Source: Corynebacterium sp. HS2168-gen11 (lineage in GTDB: Bacteria > Actinomycetota > Actinomycetes > Mycobacteriales > Mycobacteriaceae). Taken from it: DNA of 64,000 bases. The DNA is taken from the NCBI RefSeq assembly GCF_024834075.1, contig NZ_JANUXR010000001.1, forward strand, positions 245,016 to 309,015, given 5' to 3'. A model generated the notes under the pieces. The model was not told the DNA's origin. It was given only the letters and a program-made list of their open reading frames with translations, and made no database searches. Shown piece after piece: positions 28,059-37,896 of this stretch. Position numbers and translations under genes: made by a program. Numbering within the stretch: position 1 is the stretch's first letter; every line of letters starts with the position of its first letter.

Positions 28059-31000
28059 TTATTCAGCGATAACCAGTAATAAGTCCCCGCCTTCCACTTT
28101 TGTTGGTTGAGTCAGGACTACCCGCTTGACTACACCTGCTTGTGGTGCGGTAATGGTCGCTTCCATCTTCATGGCTTCAATAATGGCAACTGGTTGATTC
28201 TCTGCAACTTCTTCACCAACGGCAACGATTGGAGTCACAACGCCGGCAAATGGAGCAGCCACGTGGCCATGGTTTGTTGGATCGGCTTTTTCTACAGTCG
28301 CAACCACCGATTCCACCTTGCGATCACGAATATGCATCGGGCGAATCTGGCCGTTGACATTTAAAATCACCGTGCGAATACCCTTGGCATCAGGTTCAGA
28401 AATGGCATCCAAGCGCACCAACATATGCTTGGAATTACCTAAATCAATATGCGTTTCTTGGCCTTCTACCAAACCATAGAAAAATTCACGATCGGTCAAG
28501 ACAGAGGTATCGCCAAAACGTCGACGATGTTCGATAAATTCCACGGTAGGTTGTGGGAACATCAAGCGATTGAGCACTGCTTGACGAGTGCGCTGATCAT
28601 TGCTTGCCAATGCTTCCAAATCTTCATTCGCAACGGTGGCAACGCTCCGCGGTGCAGCTCGACCTTCTAAGGCTTTACTGCGCAATGGCTCAGGCCAACC
28701 ACCTGGTGGGGTGCCTAATTCTCCATTCAAGAAGGCAATGACTGAATCTGGAATATCGTATTTTTGCGGATTCTGCACAAATGCTTCTGCACTCACCCCA
28801 GCGCCTACCAAATACAGTGCCAAATCACCGACAACCTTTGACGAAGGTGTCACTTTTGTTGGTCTCCCGAGCATATCGTTGACAGCAGCATAATTATCTT
28901 CAATCAGCTCGAAACGATCAGCTAAGCCCAATGCTTTTGCTTGTGCCCGTAAATTCGAAAGTTGTCCACCTGGAATTTCGTGGTGATAGACCCTACCGGT
29001 TGGCCCCGGAGTACCAGATTCAAATGGAGCATACATTTCACGCACGGCTTCCCAATATGGTTCCATCTCACATACTGCGGCTAAATCAAGGCCGGTATCG
29101 CGCGAGGTATGGGCAAATGCTGCCACGATTGCCGATAACGATGGCTGAGAAGTAGTTCCTGATAATGGTGCAGCTGCACCATCTACAGCATCGGCACCAG
29201 CATAGGCACTGGCAATATAGGTTGCTAATTGGCCACCAGCAGTATCGTGGGTGTGCACATGCACTGGTAAATCAAATTCTTTGCGTAATGCAGTTACCAA
29301 CTTCGTGGCTGCTGCAGGACGCAATAATCCGGCCATATCCTTAATAGCTAAAATATGAGCACCGGCTGCAACGATTTCTTCTGCCAATTTCAGATAATAA
29401 TCAAGCGTGTAGAGGCGCTCTGCTGGATTCGACAGGTCTCCAGAATAGGCCATCGCGACTTCTGCCACGGTGGTAGAGGTTTCTAATACAGCATCAATGG
29501 CAGGTCGCATTTGTGAAACATCATTGAGTGCATCGAAAATACGGAAAATATCAATGCCGCTTTTCGCAGCTTCGGTGACAAATGCACGTGATACTGCATT
29601 CGGATATGGCGTATACCCCACCGCATTGCGACCGCGTAACAGCATCTGAATATTGACATTCGGCAGGGCTTCTCGCAGTTGTGCAAGACGTTCCCACGGA
29701 TCTTCGTGCAAAAAGCGCAAGGCCACATCATAGGTGGCACCACCCCAGGCTTCCACCGAAAGTAATTCGGGAGTCAGATGCGCAATATGCCGGGCGGCGT
29801 CGACAAGCGCTGTAGAGCGCACACGGGTGGCGAGCAAGGATTGATGTGCATCGCGAAATGTTGTGTCGGTGACAGCCAGGGCGGATTGTTCGCGTAAGTG
29901 ACGGGCAAATTCGGCTGGTCCTAATTTCAGCAAGCGGTCTCTGGAACCTGGGCGCACCTGGCCAAGGGCGGGTAGTTTTGTGGCAGGATCTGTCACGCAT
30001 GGAGCGTTGCCATGCGGACGATTCACGGTGACATCGGCTAGGTATTCTAGGATGCGACCTGCTTCATCGTCGGCAGGAGGTGCCGATAAGAGCCATGGGT
30101 GATCATTGATAAAAGAGGTGGCCACTCGCTGATTGGTGAAATCTGGCTCGCGAAGTAATGCGCGCAAGAATCCAATATTGGTTGCCACACCAGCGACATG
30201 AAATTCATTCAACGCGCGCTGTGCACGAGTGACAGCTTGGCTAAAATCGGCACCGCGACAGGTCATTTTTACCAGCATCGAATCAAAGTGGGCAGTAATT
30301 TCACCGCCAAGCTGTGCAGCTCCATCTAAACGCACACCCGCACCGCCTGGACTGCGATATGCGGTAACAATGCCGATATCAGGGCGGAATCCATTAGCAG
30401 GATCCTCCGTGGTAATGCGGCATTGTAATGCAGCGCCTACGGTGGTGATGGTTTCTTGCAGCAGCCCAAGTTCTGCCAAGGTTGCCCCAGCTGCAATTTG
30501 CATTTGGGCTTTCACCAGATCAACACCGGTGACCTCTTCAGTCACAGTATGTTCTACTTGGATGCGCGGGTTCATCTCGATGAAAACATAATTACCTGCG
30601 GCATCAACTAAAAATTCAACGGTACCTGCACCAACATATCCAATGGAACGACAAAATTTCACGGCATCGGCACAGATTTGCTCTCGCAAGGTCGGGTCGA
30701 GATGCTGAGCCGGAGCAATTTCCACCACTTTTTGATGACGACGCTGCAAGGAGCAGTCACGTTCAAACAGGTGAATGACTTCGCCAGTGGCATCGGCCAA
30801 AATTTGCACTTCGATATGTTGGGGTTCGGTAACTGCTCGTTCAAGATAAACACGAGCATCGCCAAAGGCAGAAAGTGCCTCCCGCGAGGCTTCGGCCGCA
30901 AGGTTTGGCAATTCGGCAGCGGTTGCGACAAAGCGCATACCACGGCCACCACCGCCTGCAACTGCTTTGACGAATAATGGATACTGCTGATGTTCGGCTT

Positions 31001-31469
31001 GGGTGATCAAGGTATCAAGATCGGCAGTCGGTGAAGATTCCTCGAGTGTCGGCAAGCCCGCGCGACGTGCGGCGGCAACTGCTGCGGCTTTATCGCCAGT
31101 TAATTCCAGGACTGCCGGGCTTGGCCCAATAAAGGTAATGCCATGTTCTGCACATTCGCGAGCTAATTGGGCATTTTCCGATAAGAATCCATAGCCAGGA
31201 TATACGGCATCTGCTTGGGCGAGTTTGGCAACTCGAATAATTTCGTCAATATCGAGATAGGCCTTGACTGGAGAACCTTCCATCCCAATCCGATAGGCTT
31301 CTTGTGCCATTGACCGGTGGAAAGAATGGCGATCTTCTTTCGGATACACCGCGACCGTGCTTGCCCCGATCTCATAGGCGGCACGAAAGGCGCGCACTGC
31401 AATTTCACCACGATTGGCGACAAGAACTTTTTCAAATGATGCTACTGACAGTACATTTTGAGTATTCAA
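28059..31469 (-). CDS. pyc: pyruvate carboxylase
   Basis: An 1136-residue biotin enzyme that carboxylates pyruvate to oxaloacetate, the main anaplerotic step in corynebacteria. The biotin carboxylase part spans about residues 12-460 (KVLVANRGEIAVRAFRAA, the ATP-grasp glycine loop AVAGGGGRGMRFV). The carboxyltransferase part covers about 530-800 (DTTFRDAHQSLLATRVRS). A biotinyl carrier domain closes the protein, with the biotin lysine at about K1101 in EAMKMEAT. Length matches C. glutamicum Pyc (1140 residues). A GTGA-N6-TCAC site lies just upstream. From memory pyc is elsewhere in C. glutamicum, so this location may reflect rearrangement. Confidence 0.97.
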   Translation of the reverse strand: MNTQNVLSVASFEKVLVANRGEIAVRAFRAAYEIGASTVAVYPKEDRHSFHRSMAQEAYRIGMEGSPVKAYLDIDEIIRVAKLAQADAVYPGYGFLSENAQLARECAEHGITFIGPSPAVLELTGDKAAAVAAARRAGLPTLEESSPTADLDTLITQAEHQQYPLFVKAVAGGGGRGMRFVATAAELPNLAAEASREALSAFGDARVYLERAVTEPQHIEVQILADATGEVIHLFERDCSLQRRHQKVVEIAPAQHLDPTLREQICADAVKFCRSIGYVGAGTVEFLVDAAGNYVFIEMNPRIQVEHTVTEEVTGVDLVKAQMQIAAGATLAELGLLQETITTVGAALQCRITTEDPANGFRPDIGIVTAYRSPGGAGVRLDGAAQLGGEITAHFDSMLVKMTCRGADFSQAVTRAQRALNEFHVAGVATNIGFLRALLREPDFTNQRVATSFINDHPWLLSAPPADDEAGRILEYLADVTVNRPHGNAPCVTDPATKLPALGQVRPGSRDRLLKLGPAEFARHLREQSALAVTDTTFRDAHQSLLATRVRSTALVDAARHIAHLTPELLSVEAWGGATYDVALRFLHEDPWERLAQLREALPNVNIQMLLRGRNAVGYTPYPNAVSRAFVTEAAKSGIDIFRIFDALNDVSQMRPAIDAVLETSTTVAEVAMAYSGDLSNPAERLYTLDYYLKLAEEIVAAGAHILAIKDMAGLLRPAAATKLVTALRKEFDLPVHVHTHDTAGGQLATYIASAYAGADAVDGAAAPLSGTTSQPSLSAIVAAFAHTSRDTGLDLAAVCEMEPYWEAVREMYAPFESGTPGPTGRVYHHEIPGGQLSNLRAQAKALGLADRFELIEDNYAAVNDMLGRPTKVTPSSKVVGDLALYLVGAGVSAEAFVQNPQKYDIPDSVIAFLNGELGTPPGGWPEPLRSKALEGRAAPRSVATVANEDLEALASNDQRTRQAVLNRLMFPQPTVEFIEHRRRFGDTSVLTDREFFYGLVEGQETHIDLGNSKHMLVRLDAISEPDAKGIRTVILNVNGQIRPMHIRDRKVESVVATVEKADPTNHGHVAAPFAGVVTPIVAVGEEVAENQPVAIIEAMKMEATITAPQAGVVKRVVLTQPTKVEGGDLLLVIAE

Positions 31470-31814
31470 TATAGGTTCACCTTTGAATCACACACTAGCA
31501 GTGATGCTAATCACCTTTACGTTGGTCAAATGTAACCTATGTAACATACAAAAATCTAGCCTTTTTGAAATTTTTTTTCAGATTTTTGTAATGTACCGCA
31601 CATTTTTAACATGTATCACCGATAAATATCACACCCATCAGTTACCCCTTAAGCGCAACATAACCTTCAAGAAAAGTAATTTTATTAATGCTCAAGTTTT
31701 TAAAATTGGCACAAAATCCCATATAAAATCCAAACCACCCACAGGTCGTGGCGGAAATTTATGTCATGTATCAATATTATTTAGACATCGCCGGATTCAT
31801 ATACTAGGCTTATC
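31470..31814. other. divergent pyc-lysI promoter region
   Basis: 345 bp, strongly AT-rich, between the divergent starts of pyc and the LysI-like gene. It contains the GTGA-N6-TCAC site near pyc, a run of eight T near 31570, and TATACT (31800-31805), a good -10 hexamer that ends 9 bases before the GTG at 31815 and implies a very short or absent leader for the permease. No gene is visible. Confidence 0.55.
31501..31514. promoter_or_regulatory. candidate GlxR (CRP-type) site upstream of pyc
   Basis: GTGATGCTAATCAC is an inverted repeat matching the GTGA-N6-TCAC core of CRP-family operators, which GlxR uses in corynebacteria. The flanking T and A of the full consensus are absent. It is centred about 38 bp before the pyc start. 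Confidence 0.5.
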
Positions 31815-33305
31815 GTGGTGAAATTGACTGATACCCAACCAACAAAAAATACCCACACCGTTCGCGTGTGGACGCTCGTTGGCATCATTATTGGTTCCAC
31901 CATTGGATCCGGTATTTTTGCCCTGCCACAAAATATTGCCTCCGTTGCCGGACCCGGCGCAATGTTGCTCGGCTGGATTATCGCCGGCGTCGGCATGCTC
32001 TCTGTCGCATTTGTGTTCCATATTTTGGCACATCGAAAACCACACCTCGACTCTGGCGTGTATTCATATGTTCGCGCAGGACTTGGCGATTATATTGGCT
32101 TTACCTCTGGCTGGGGCTACTGGTTAGGATCAGTCATTGCCCAAGTCGGCTACGCCACCTTATTATTCTCTACCCTTGGCCACTACATCCCATTTCTTGG
32201 CACCGAGCACCCACTCACCCAAGCAATTGCGGTATCCATTCTGACCTGGGTGATCTTCGCAGTTTTGGCAAAAGGCATTGAACAAGCAAAAGTCATGAAT
32301 GCAGTCACCACCATTGCGAAACTCGTGCCAATTTTCGCCTTCATTGTATTAGTGGCCTTCTTAGGCTTTAGCTGGGATACCTTCACCTTTAACTTCTGGG
32401 GTCATTCCTCCGGCGCAACCGTCTTCGAGCAGGTCCAAGGCATTATGCTGTTTACTGTTTGGGTTTTTATCGGCGTTGAAGGTGCTTCCGTATATTCCAA
32501 ACAAGCCGAAACTCGTCGCGATGTTGGTCGCGCTACTGTCATTGGCTTTACGACGGTCTTAGTCTTACTTGTCACCGTGGCAACGCTTTCCTATGGTGTG
32601 CTGTCCCAAGCAGAACTTGCCGCCTTGCCAGATAACTCCATGGCAAGTGTGCTCGAAGCCGTTGTAGGCCCGTGGGGTGGCGCACTGATTTCTATTGGTC
32701 TGTGTTTATCGGTGCTCGGCGCGTATGTGTCGTGGCAGATGCTTTGTGCTGAACCAATTGCACTGATGGCTTCTGATGGTCTTTTGCCAAAGAAAATCGG
32801 TGAAGTCACCAGCGCAGGTGCACCATGGTTAGCCCAACTGATTTCCACCATTATCATCCAAGTTTGCGTCGTGGTGTTCTACCTCAACGAAACCACCTAC
32901 GTGTCTATGGTGCAGCTGGCAACTGTGTTGTATCTGTTGCCATATATGTTCTCTGCGTTCTATCTCATTCTGCTTGCCACTCGTGGCAGTGGTATTACTC
33001 ATCCACATGCCGGCGAAAAATTCGACGATTCCGGTCCTGTCATCGAACCGAAGGAAAATCGCAAGCACTTGGCTATTGCATCTATTGCCTTTGTGTACTC
33101 GATGTGGCTGATTTACGCAGCCGATCCGGTGTATATCTTATTCGGTGCCCTCGCGGTGATTCCAGGATTAATCCCATATGTGTGGACCAGGTTGTATCGA
33201 AAAGAACAAGTCTTTAACACCTTCGAAATTATCGTGGTTGTGTTAATTGCACTGTCCTCCATCGCTGCGGTCTACGGACTCAGCACCGGAGCACTCTCGC
33301 TCTAA
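31815..33305 (+). CDS. lysI: basic amino acid permease, LysI-like (APC superfamily)
   Basis: A 496-residue transporter with about 12-13 transmembrane segments and the APC signature near the start (GIIIGSTIGSGIFALPQNIA, residues 18-37), typical of the ArcD/LysI branch that imports or exchanges lysine, arginine or ornithine. GVEGASVYSKQAETRRDVGRAT (about 220-240) is the conserved loop. The start is the GTG at 31815 behind a -10 element. Length and neighbourhood match C. glutamicum LysI (501 residues, near eno). The actual substrate cannot be read from the sequence. Confidence 0.82.
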   Translation: MVKLTDTQPTKNTHTVRVWTLVGIIIGSTIGSGIFALPQNIASVAGPGAMLLGWIIAGVGMLSVAFVFHILAHRKPHLDSGVYSYVRAGLGDYIGFTSGWGYWLGSVIAQVGYATLLFSTLGHYIPFLGTEHPLTQAIAVSILTWVIFAVLAKGIEQAKVMNAVTTIAKLVPIFAFIVLVAFLGFSWDTFTFNFWGHSSGATVFEQVQGIMLFTVWVFIGVEGASVYSKQAETRRDVGRATVIGFTTVLVLLVTVATLSYGVLSQAELAALPDNSMASVLEAVVGPWGGALISIGLCLSVLGAYVSWQMLCAEPIALMASDGLLPKKIGEVTSAGAPWLAQLISTIIIQVCVVVFYLNETTYVSMVQLATVLYLLPYMFSAFYLILLATRGSGITHPHAGEKFDDSGPVIEPKENRKHLAIASIAFVYSMWLIYAADPVYILFGALAVIPGLIPYVWTRLYRKEQVFNTFEIIVVVLIALSSIAAVYGLSTGALSL

Positions 33306-33313
33306 GGCCTTGA

Positions 33314-33353
33314 AAAAATGCCCTATGGATATTATTTTCCATAGGGCATTTTT
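33314..33353. terminator. bidirectional terminator between lysI and mfd
   Basis: A 16-bp perfect inverted repeat, AAAAATGCCCTATGGA with 33338-33353, has a T5 tract on the plus strand and A/T runs on both sides. It lies between convergent stops at 33305 and 33365. Confidence 0.93.
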
Positions 33354-33364
33354 GCTCTCTCCTG

Positions 33365-36300
33365 TTAGCGCAAACGATAACGCTTCCGACGCTCATCGTC
33401 ATCCATATCAGCCCGGCGCCGCCTGGTACGTGCTGGTGCCGACGCCGGCGTCACGGTTTCTGGGACAGAAACAACCTGTGCGGCTTGCTGCTTGCCTGTT
33501 CGCACATCCACTTGGCCGAGATCCCACATGGTTGCAATAAAATCAGCCACCCATTGCACCAGATCAACATCTCGCAATGTTGCATCAGTGACCTTCGCGC
33601 CCTGTTTCGGCATCGGAACCTGCACTGCTTGGGCAGCAGCACGTACCGTCGAACCTGGATAGAAACGCTTTAACCGCACTTGTTTCGAATCCGGCAATTC
33701 CACCGGATGGAACTTCACCCGCGTCCCTTGGACGGAAATATCACTCATGCGTGCCTGGCGTGCCAATTGACGCAACCGAGCAACTGCCAGCAACCGCTCC
33801 ACCTCGACCGGCAATGGGCCAAAGCGGTCTTGCATTTCCTCAACAGCCAATTGCAGATCATGCTCTGTCTTACTCGTGGCAAGTTTGCGATAGATTTCCA
33901 GGCGCAGCCGCTCGGCATGAATATAGTGCTCTGGGATATGCGCATCGACTGGCAAATCAATCCGAATTTCCTTCGGAGCCGTATCAGTTGCATCCAAGGC
34001 TTTACCATCGGCAAGTGCGCGATAGGCTTCCACTGCCTCGCCTACTAAGCGCACATACAAATCAAAACCAACACCAGCGATATGTCCAGATTGCTCAGCA
34101 CCTAAAATATTGCCGGCACCACGCATCTCGAGATCTTTCATCGCCACGGCCATACCTGCACCCAGATCATTATTCTGGGCGATCGTTGCCAAGCGATCAT
34201 AGGAGTTCTCAGATAAGATTGCACCCCTTGGATACAAGAAATAGGCATAGCCACGCTCGCGTGAACGCCCCACTCTACCGCGTAGCTGGTGCAACTGCGA
34301 TAAGCCCATATGGTGTGCATTTTCCACGATCAAGGTATTCGCATTGGCAATATCTAGGCCAGTTTCGACAATGGTGGTACACACCAACACATCAAACTCC
34401 CTGTCCCAGAAACCTTGAACGGTTTTTTCCAGCAGTTCCTCAGACATTTGACCATGTGCCACCACAATGCGGGCTTCTGGTACCAGCTCGCGAAGATCAC
34501 TAGCCTTTTTCTCGATATCGGCAACTTTATTGTGCACGAAGAAGACTTGACCGTCGCGAAGCAATTCGCGGCGAATAGCTGCAGCAATTTGTTTATCTTC
34601 TTGCTCACCGACATAGGTCAAAATTGGGTGACGATCCTGTGGTGGGGTCAAAATGGTGGACATTTCTCGAATGCCAGCCATCGACATTTCCAAGGTGCGC
34701 GGAATTGGGGTTGCCGACATTGTCAACACGTCCACGTGGGTGCGCATAGCCTTAATATGCTCTTTGTGTTCCACGCCGAATCGTTGTTCCTCATCAACGA
34801 TGACCAAGCCAAGGTTCTTCCATGCCACGCCGGTTTGCAGCAGGCGGTGGGTACCAATCACGATATCCACCGAACCGTCGGCAAGCCCGCGGAGCGTTTC
34901 TTTCGCATCCATTGTGGAGCTAAAGCGCGATAACCCGCGGATAGTGACAGGGAAACCTGCCATGCGTTCTTCGAAGGTGACGCGGTGCTGATCGGCAAGC
35001 AGCGTTGTTGGCACGAGCACTGCGACCTGCTTGCCATCTTGGACGGCTTTAAATGCTGCGCGGACGGCAACCTCAGTTTTGCCATAGCCAACATCGCCAA
35101 CCACCACGCGGTCCATTGGGACAGGAGCTTCCATGTCCTGCTTGACAGCCTCGATGGCAAGCATTTGGTCCTCAGTTTCCACGTAGCGGAAATTGTCCTC
35201 CATCTCGCGCTGCCACGGCGTATCTGGGGCAAAGGCATGGCCCGGGGCCGATTGTCGTTTGGCGTATAGTTCAACCAGCTCGCCTGCGATTTCGCGCACC
35301 GCGGCACGAGCCTTCTTCTTGGTGTTTTTCCAATCCGAACCGCCCATTTTGGACAAGGTTGGCTTTTCGCCGCCCACATATTTCGACAACAAATCCAGCG
35401 AATCCATTGGCACATACAGCTGGTCAGCCGGCTGCCCACGCTTGCTGGAAGCATATTCCAGCACAATATATTCCCGGCGCGACACATCATCACCACTGAC
35501 GATCTCGCGCTCAGTCATGCCCACGAATCGGCCGATACCGTGGGTTTCATGCACCACGAAATCGCCGGCCTGCAGCGCCAACGGATCCACCCGATGCCGC
35601 TTTTTTGCTGGACGACGCTTTGTGCCTGCAATATCGCCAACACGATTGCCGGTTAAATCGGTTTCCGTGATCACAACCAGTGGCAACGCATCGGCATCGC
35701 GGTGCTTGCGCACCTTCGGGAACACCAAACCAGCATGCGAAAAAGCCTCATACAACGTGACTTCGCCAGGAGTTGGCTCCCATGAAGGCGTCGCCACTTT
35801 CGTTTTGATGCCTTTTTCCGCAAAACGCTTAACCATGCGCTGAATCGCGCCTTTAGCTGGGGCGATAAATGCTGCACGGCCACCAGCGATGGTGTGTGCC
35901 AGCAGCAAGCTCATCATTTCTTCAATTTTTGCCAAATCGCCGCGTGGGACAGGACCAGAGGCAAAATCCAACGGCAATTCTTCTGTCTCTGCAATGCCCA
36001 TCCCAGGTGGGGAAAAGGTCCACCACGGCAATCCGCAACGCTCCAATGAAGCGTAACTGCGATACGAAGAAGACTCCACCACCAACGGCGCATCTGCTCC
36101 CATCGCAGCAGCTTCCCAACCTGCGGCTAAGAACTCCGCATCGGTTGCCTGCAAATCACTAATGCGACGCTTAATGCGCTCCGGTGCCACCACCACAACA
36201 TGGGTTGTTGGCGTGAGGAGCTGTGGTAATGCCACAAGATCGGCGTCTGTTAAAACCGGGATCAGGGCTTCCATGCCATCGACATAGATTGATTCCGAAA

Positions 36301-37060
36301 CCTTCACCAACACTTCTTGTAACGCGGCGTTGCCTTGATGCGACGTCGCAAGAGCGGCAGCTTTGGCGGCCACGGTGGCGTCGATAAGCAGCTCGCGGGC
36401 TGGGAAAATCTCCACCTGTCCCAGGGACGCGTCTTGGAATGCGCGCTGGTCGGCCACCGAGAAACCACGCAGGTCGGAAACCTCATCGCCCCAAAACTCC
36501 ACGCGCACCGGATGATCGGCTGTGGTTGGGAAAATGTCGATAATGCCGCCGCGCACCGCAAATTCACCCTGCTTGGCCACCAAATCGACAGGGCGATACG
36601 CAAAATGGACCAACTGCTGTGTCAGCGCCGCAATATCGTATTCCGCTTCCAACGCAATGGTCAACGGCTGCCACTGATGCTCCGCCTGCAAAATCGGCTG
36701 CGCCAAGCCACGGGCCGTTGTCACAATCACCTTGTAGTCATCGCGATGATGCAACACCTGCGCACGCTTGCCGACGACGTCAGCCGCTGGACTTAAGCGC
36801 TCATGGGGCAAGGTTTCCCAAGCCGGGAAAAACCCCACCTTCTGTCCCAGCATTGCGCGCAACTCCGCCGTGAGGTCTTCCGCCTCATGAGTCGATGCCA
36901 CCACCACCAACACCGGCACGTGCTGCGCCAGGGTGCCAATCATCCAGGGGCGCACCTGATCGATACCTGTGATGTGCAACTGCGGATCACCAATATGAGT
37001 GACCAGACCCTTGAGCTTCGGATCAGTAGCAGCAACTTTTAATACACCAGAAAGAATCAC
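33365..37060 (-). CDS. mfd: transcription-repair coupling factor Mfd
   Basis: A 1231-residue DNA translocase that removes stalled RNA polymerase and recruits UvrA. The UvrB-like N-terminal module (HERLSPAADVVGKRA) is followed by the RNA polymerase interaction region near DFVVHETHGIGRFVGM (about 500). The superfamily 2 motor domain has the Walker A GDVGYGKTEVAVRAA (about 660) and DEEQRFGVEHKE. The TRG motif and a basic Arg-rich tail (RTRRRRADMDDDERRKRYR) follow. I use the GTG at 37060 because GAGG lies 6 bases upstream. The gene overlaps the upstream TetR stop by four bases (GTGA). Confidence 0.96.
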   Translation of the reverse strand: MILSGVLKVAATDPKLKGLVTHIGDPQLHITGIDQVRPWMIGTLAQHVPVLVVVASTHEAEDLTAELRAMLGQKVGFFPAWETLPHERLSPAADVVGKRAQVLHHRDDYKVIVTTARGLAQPILQAEHQWQPLTIALEAEYDIAALTQQLVHFAYRPVDLVAKQGEFAVRGGIIDIFPTTADHPVRVEFWGDEVSDLRGFSVADQRAFQDASLGQVEIFPARELLIDATVAAKAAALATSHQGNAALQEVLVKVSESIYVDGMEALIPVLTDADLVALPQLLTPTTHVVVVAPERIKRRISDLQATDAEFLAAGWEAAAMGADAPLVVESSSYRSYASLERCGLPWWTFSPPGMGIAETEELPLDFASGPVPRGDLAKIEEMMSLLLAHTIAGGRAAFIAPAKGAIQRMVKRFAEKGIKTKVATPSWEPTPGEVTLYEAFSHAGLVFPKVRKHRDADALPLVVITETDLTGNRVGDIAGTKRRPAKKRHRVDPLALQAGDFVVHETHGIGRFVGMTEREIVSGDDVSRREYIVLEYASSKRGQPADQLYVPMDSLDLLSKYVGGEKPTLSKMGGSDWKNTKKKARAAVREIAGELVELYAKRQSAPGHAFAPDTPWQREMEDNFRYVETEDQMLAIEAVKQDMEAPVPMDRVVVGDVGYGKTEVAVRAAFKAVQDGKQVAVLVPTTLLADQHRVTFEERMAGFPVTIRGLSRFSSTMDAKETLRGLADGSVDIVIGTHRLLQTGVAWKNLGLVIVDEEQRFGVEHKEHIKAMRTHVDVLTMSATPIPRTLEMSMAGIREMSTILTPPQDRHPILTYVGEQEDKQIAAAIRRELLRDGQVFFVHNKVADIEKKASDLRELVPEARIVVAHGQMSEELLEKTVQGFWDREFDVLVCTTIVETGLDIANANTLIVENAHHMGLSQLHQLRGRVGRSRERGYAYFLYPRGAILSENSYDRLATIAQNNDLGAGMAVAMKDLEMRGAGNILGAEQSGHIAGVGFDLYVRLVGEAVEAYRALADGKALDATDTAPKEIRIDLPVDAHIPEHYIHAERLRLEIYRKLATSKTEHDLQLAVEEMQDRFGPLPVEVERLLAVARLRQLARQARMSDISVQGTRVKFHPVELPDSKQVRLKRFYPGSTVRAAAQAVQVPMPKQGAKVTDATLRDVDLVQWVADFIATMWDLGQVDVRTGKQQAAQVVSVPETVTPASAPARTRRRRADMDDDERRKRYRLR

Positions 37061-37701
37061 TGTTCGCCTCGTATCCCTAACCGCACCGGTTGTGTGCCAT
37101 CTGTGCTCAACTGTGGATCGCGCTCCATGCCAGCTAAGCCATTCCAACACAAATTCACGATATGTGCTGCAACTTCCTCTTTTGTTGCAATGCGACTATC
37201 TAACCACCACTGGGCAGTCATGCTCACCATGCCCACGAGCGCCTGGGCATATAATACTGCAGTTTCAGAGCGTAATCCCGAACGATCAAAGGCCTGTGCC
37301 AGAATATGCGACACCTGTCCCACAGCATCATTAAGCAATGTTGAATACGAACGGTCGCTTTGTGGCAACACATCACGCACCAAAATCTGGAAACCGTCAG
37401 TCTCTTGCTCAACATAGGTTAATAAGGCCATCACCGCTTGCTCAATTCGCATCCGCGAGCGCCCAGCTTGTAATGACTCACGCACAATCTGTTCCAAGTA
37501 GACCATCTCGCGGTCAATCACCACAGCGTATAAGCCTTCTTTCCCGCCAAAATGCTCATACACCACCGGTTTCGACACTCCAGCGCGTGCGGCGATTTCC
37601 TCGACGCTGGCTCCCTCAAAGCCCAACTCAGCGAAGGCTTGGCGACCAACTCGAATCAACTGCTCGCGTCGCTGCTTACCTGTCATACGCTGTCGAACCA
37701 T
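37057..37701 (-). CDS. TetR family regulator coupled to mfd
   Basis: A 214-residue regulator with a well-formed N-terminal helix-turn-helix (EEIAARAGVSKPVVYEHFGGKEG, about residues 32-54). The C-terminal domain is helical. Its stop overlaps the mfd start, so the two are translationally coupled, as in mycobacteria where Rv1019 (TetR) precedes mfd (Rv1020), from memory. The conserved pairing suggests that it controls the operon, possibly itself. The second methionine (37686) is an alternative start. Confidence 0.9.
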   Translation of the reverse strand: MVRQRMTGKQRREQLIRVGRQAFAELGFEGASVEEIAARAGVSKPVVYEHFGGKEGLYAVVIDREMVYLEQIVRESLQAGRSRMRIEQAVMALLTYVEQETDGFQILVRDVLPQSDRSYSTLLNDAVGQVSHILAQAFDRSGLRSETAVLYAQALVGMVSMTAQWWLDSRIATKEEVAAHIVNLCWNGLAGMERDPQLSTDGTQPVRLGIRGEQ

Positions 37702-37764
37702 CGCAACCTGTCTCCTCGCAACAAAAAACCGCTACATCCATGATAGACGTAGCGGTTTACAATG

Positions 37765-37836
37765 CTTCCCTGCCAGGACTCGAACCTAGAATGACGGTAC
37801 CAAAAACCGTAGTGTTGCCGATTACACCACAGGGAA
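37765..37836 (-). tRNA. tRNA-Gln (anticodon UUG)
   Basis: The minus strand gives a 72-nt cloverleaf: acceptor TTCCCTG with CAGGGAA, anticodon stem ACGGT/ACCGT with loop TTTTGGT (anticodon TTG, reading CAA), and T arm CTAGG-TTCGAGT-CCTGG. The discriminator is G and CCA is not encoded. It is a single tRNA gene between the TetR gene and the multicopper oxidase. Confidence 0.95.
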
Positions 37837-37896
37837 ACGTTTACAACTGAAGTTGTGAACTATGACAGTATACAATCTGTAGGTCACAGACACAAA

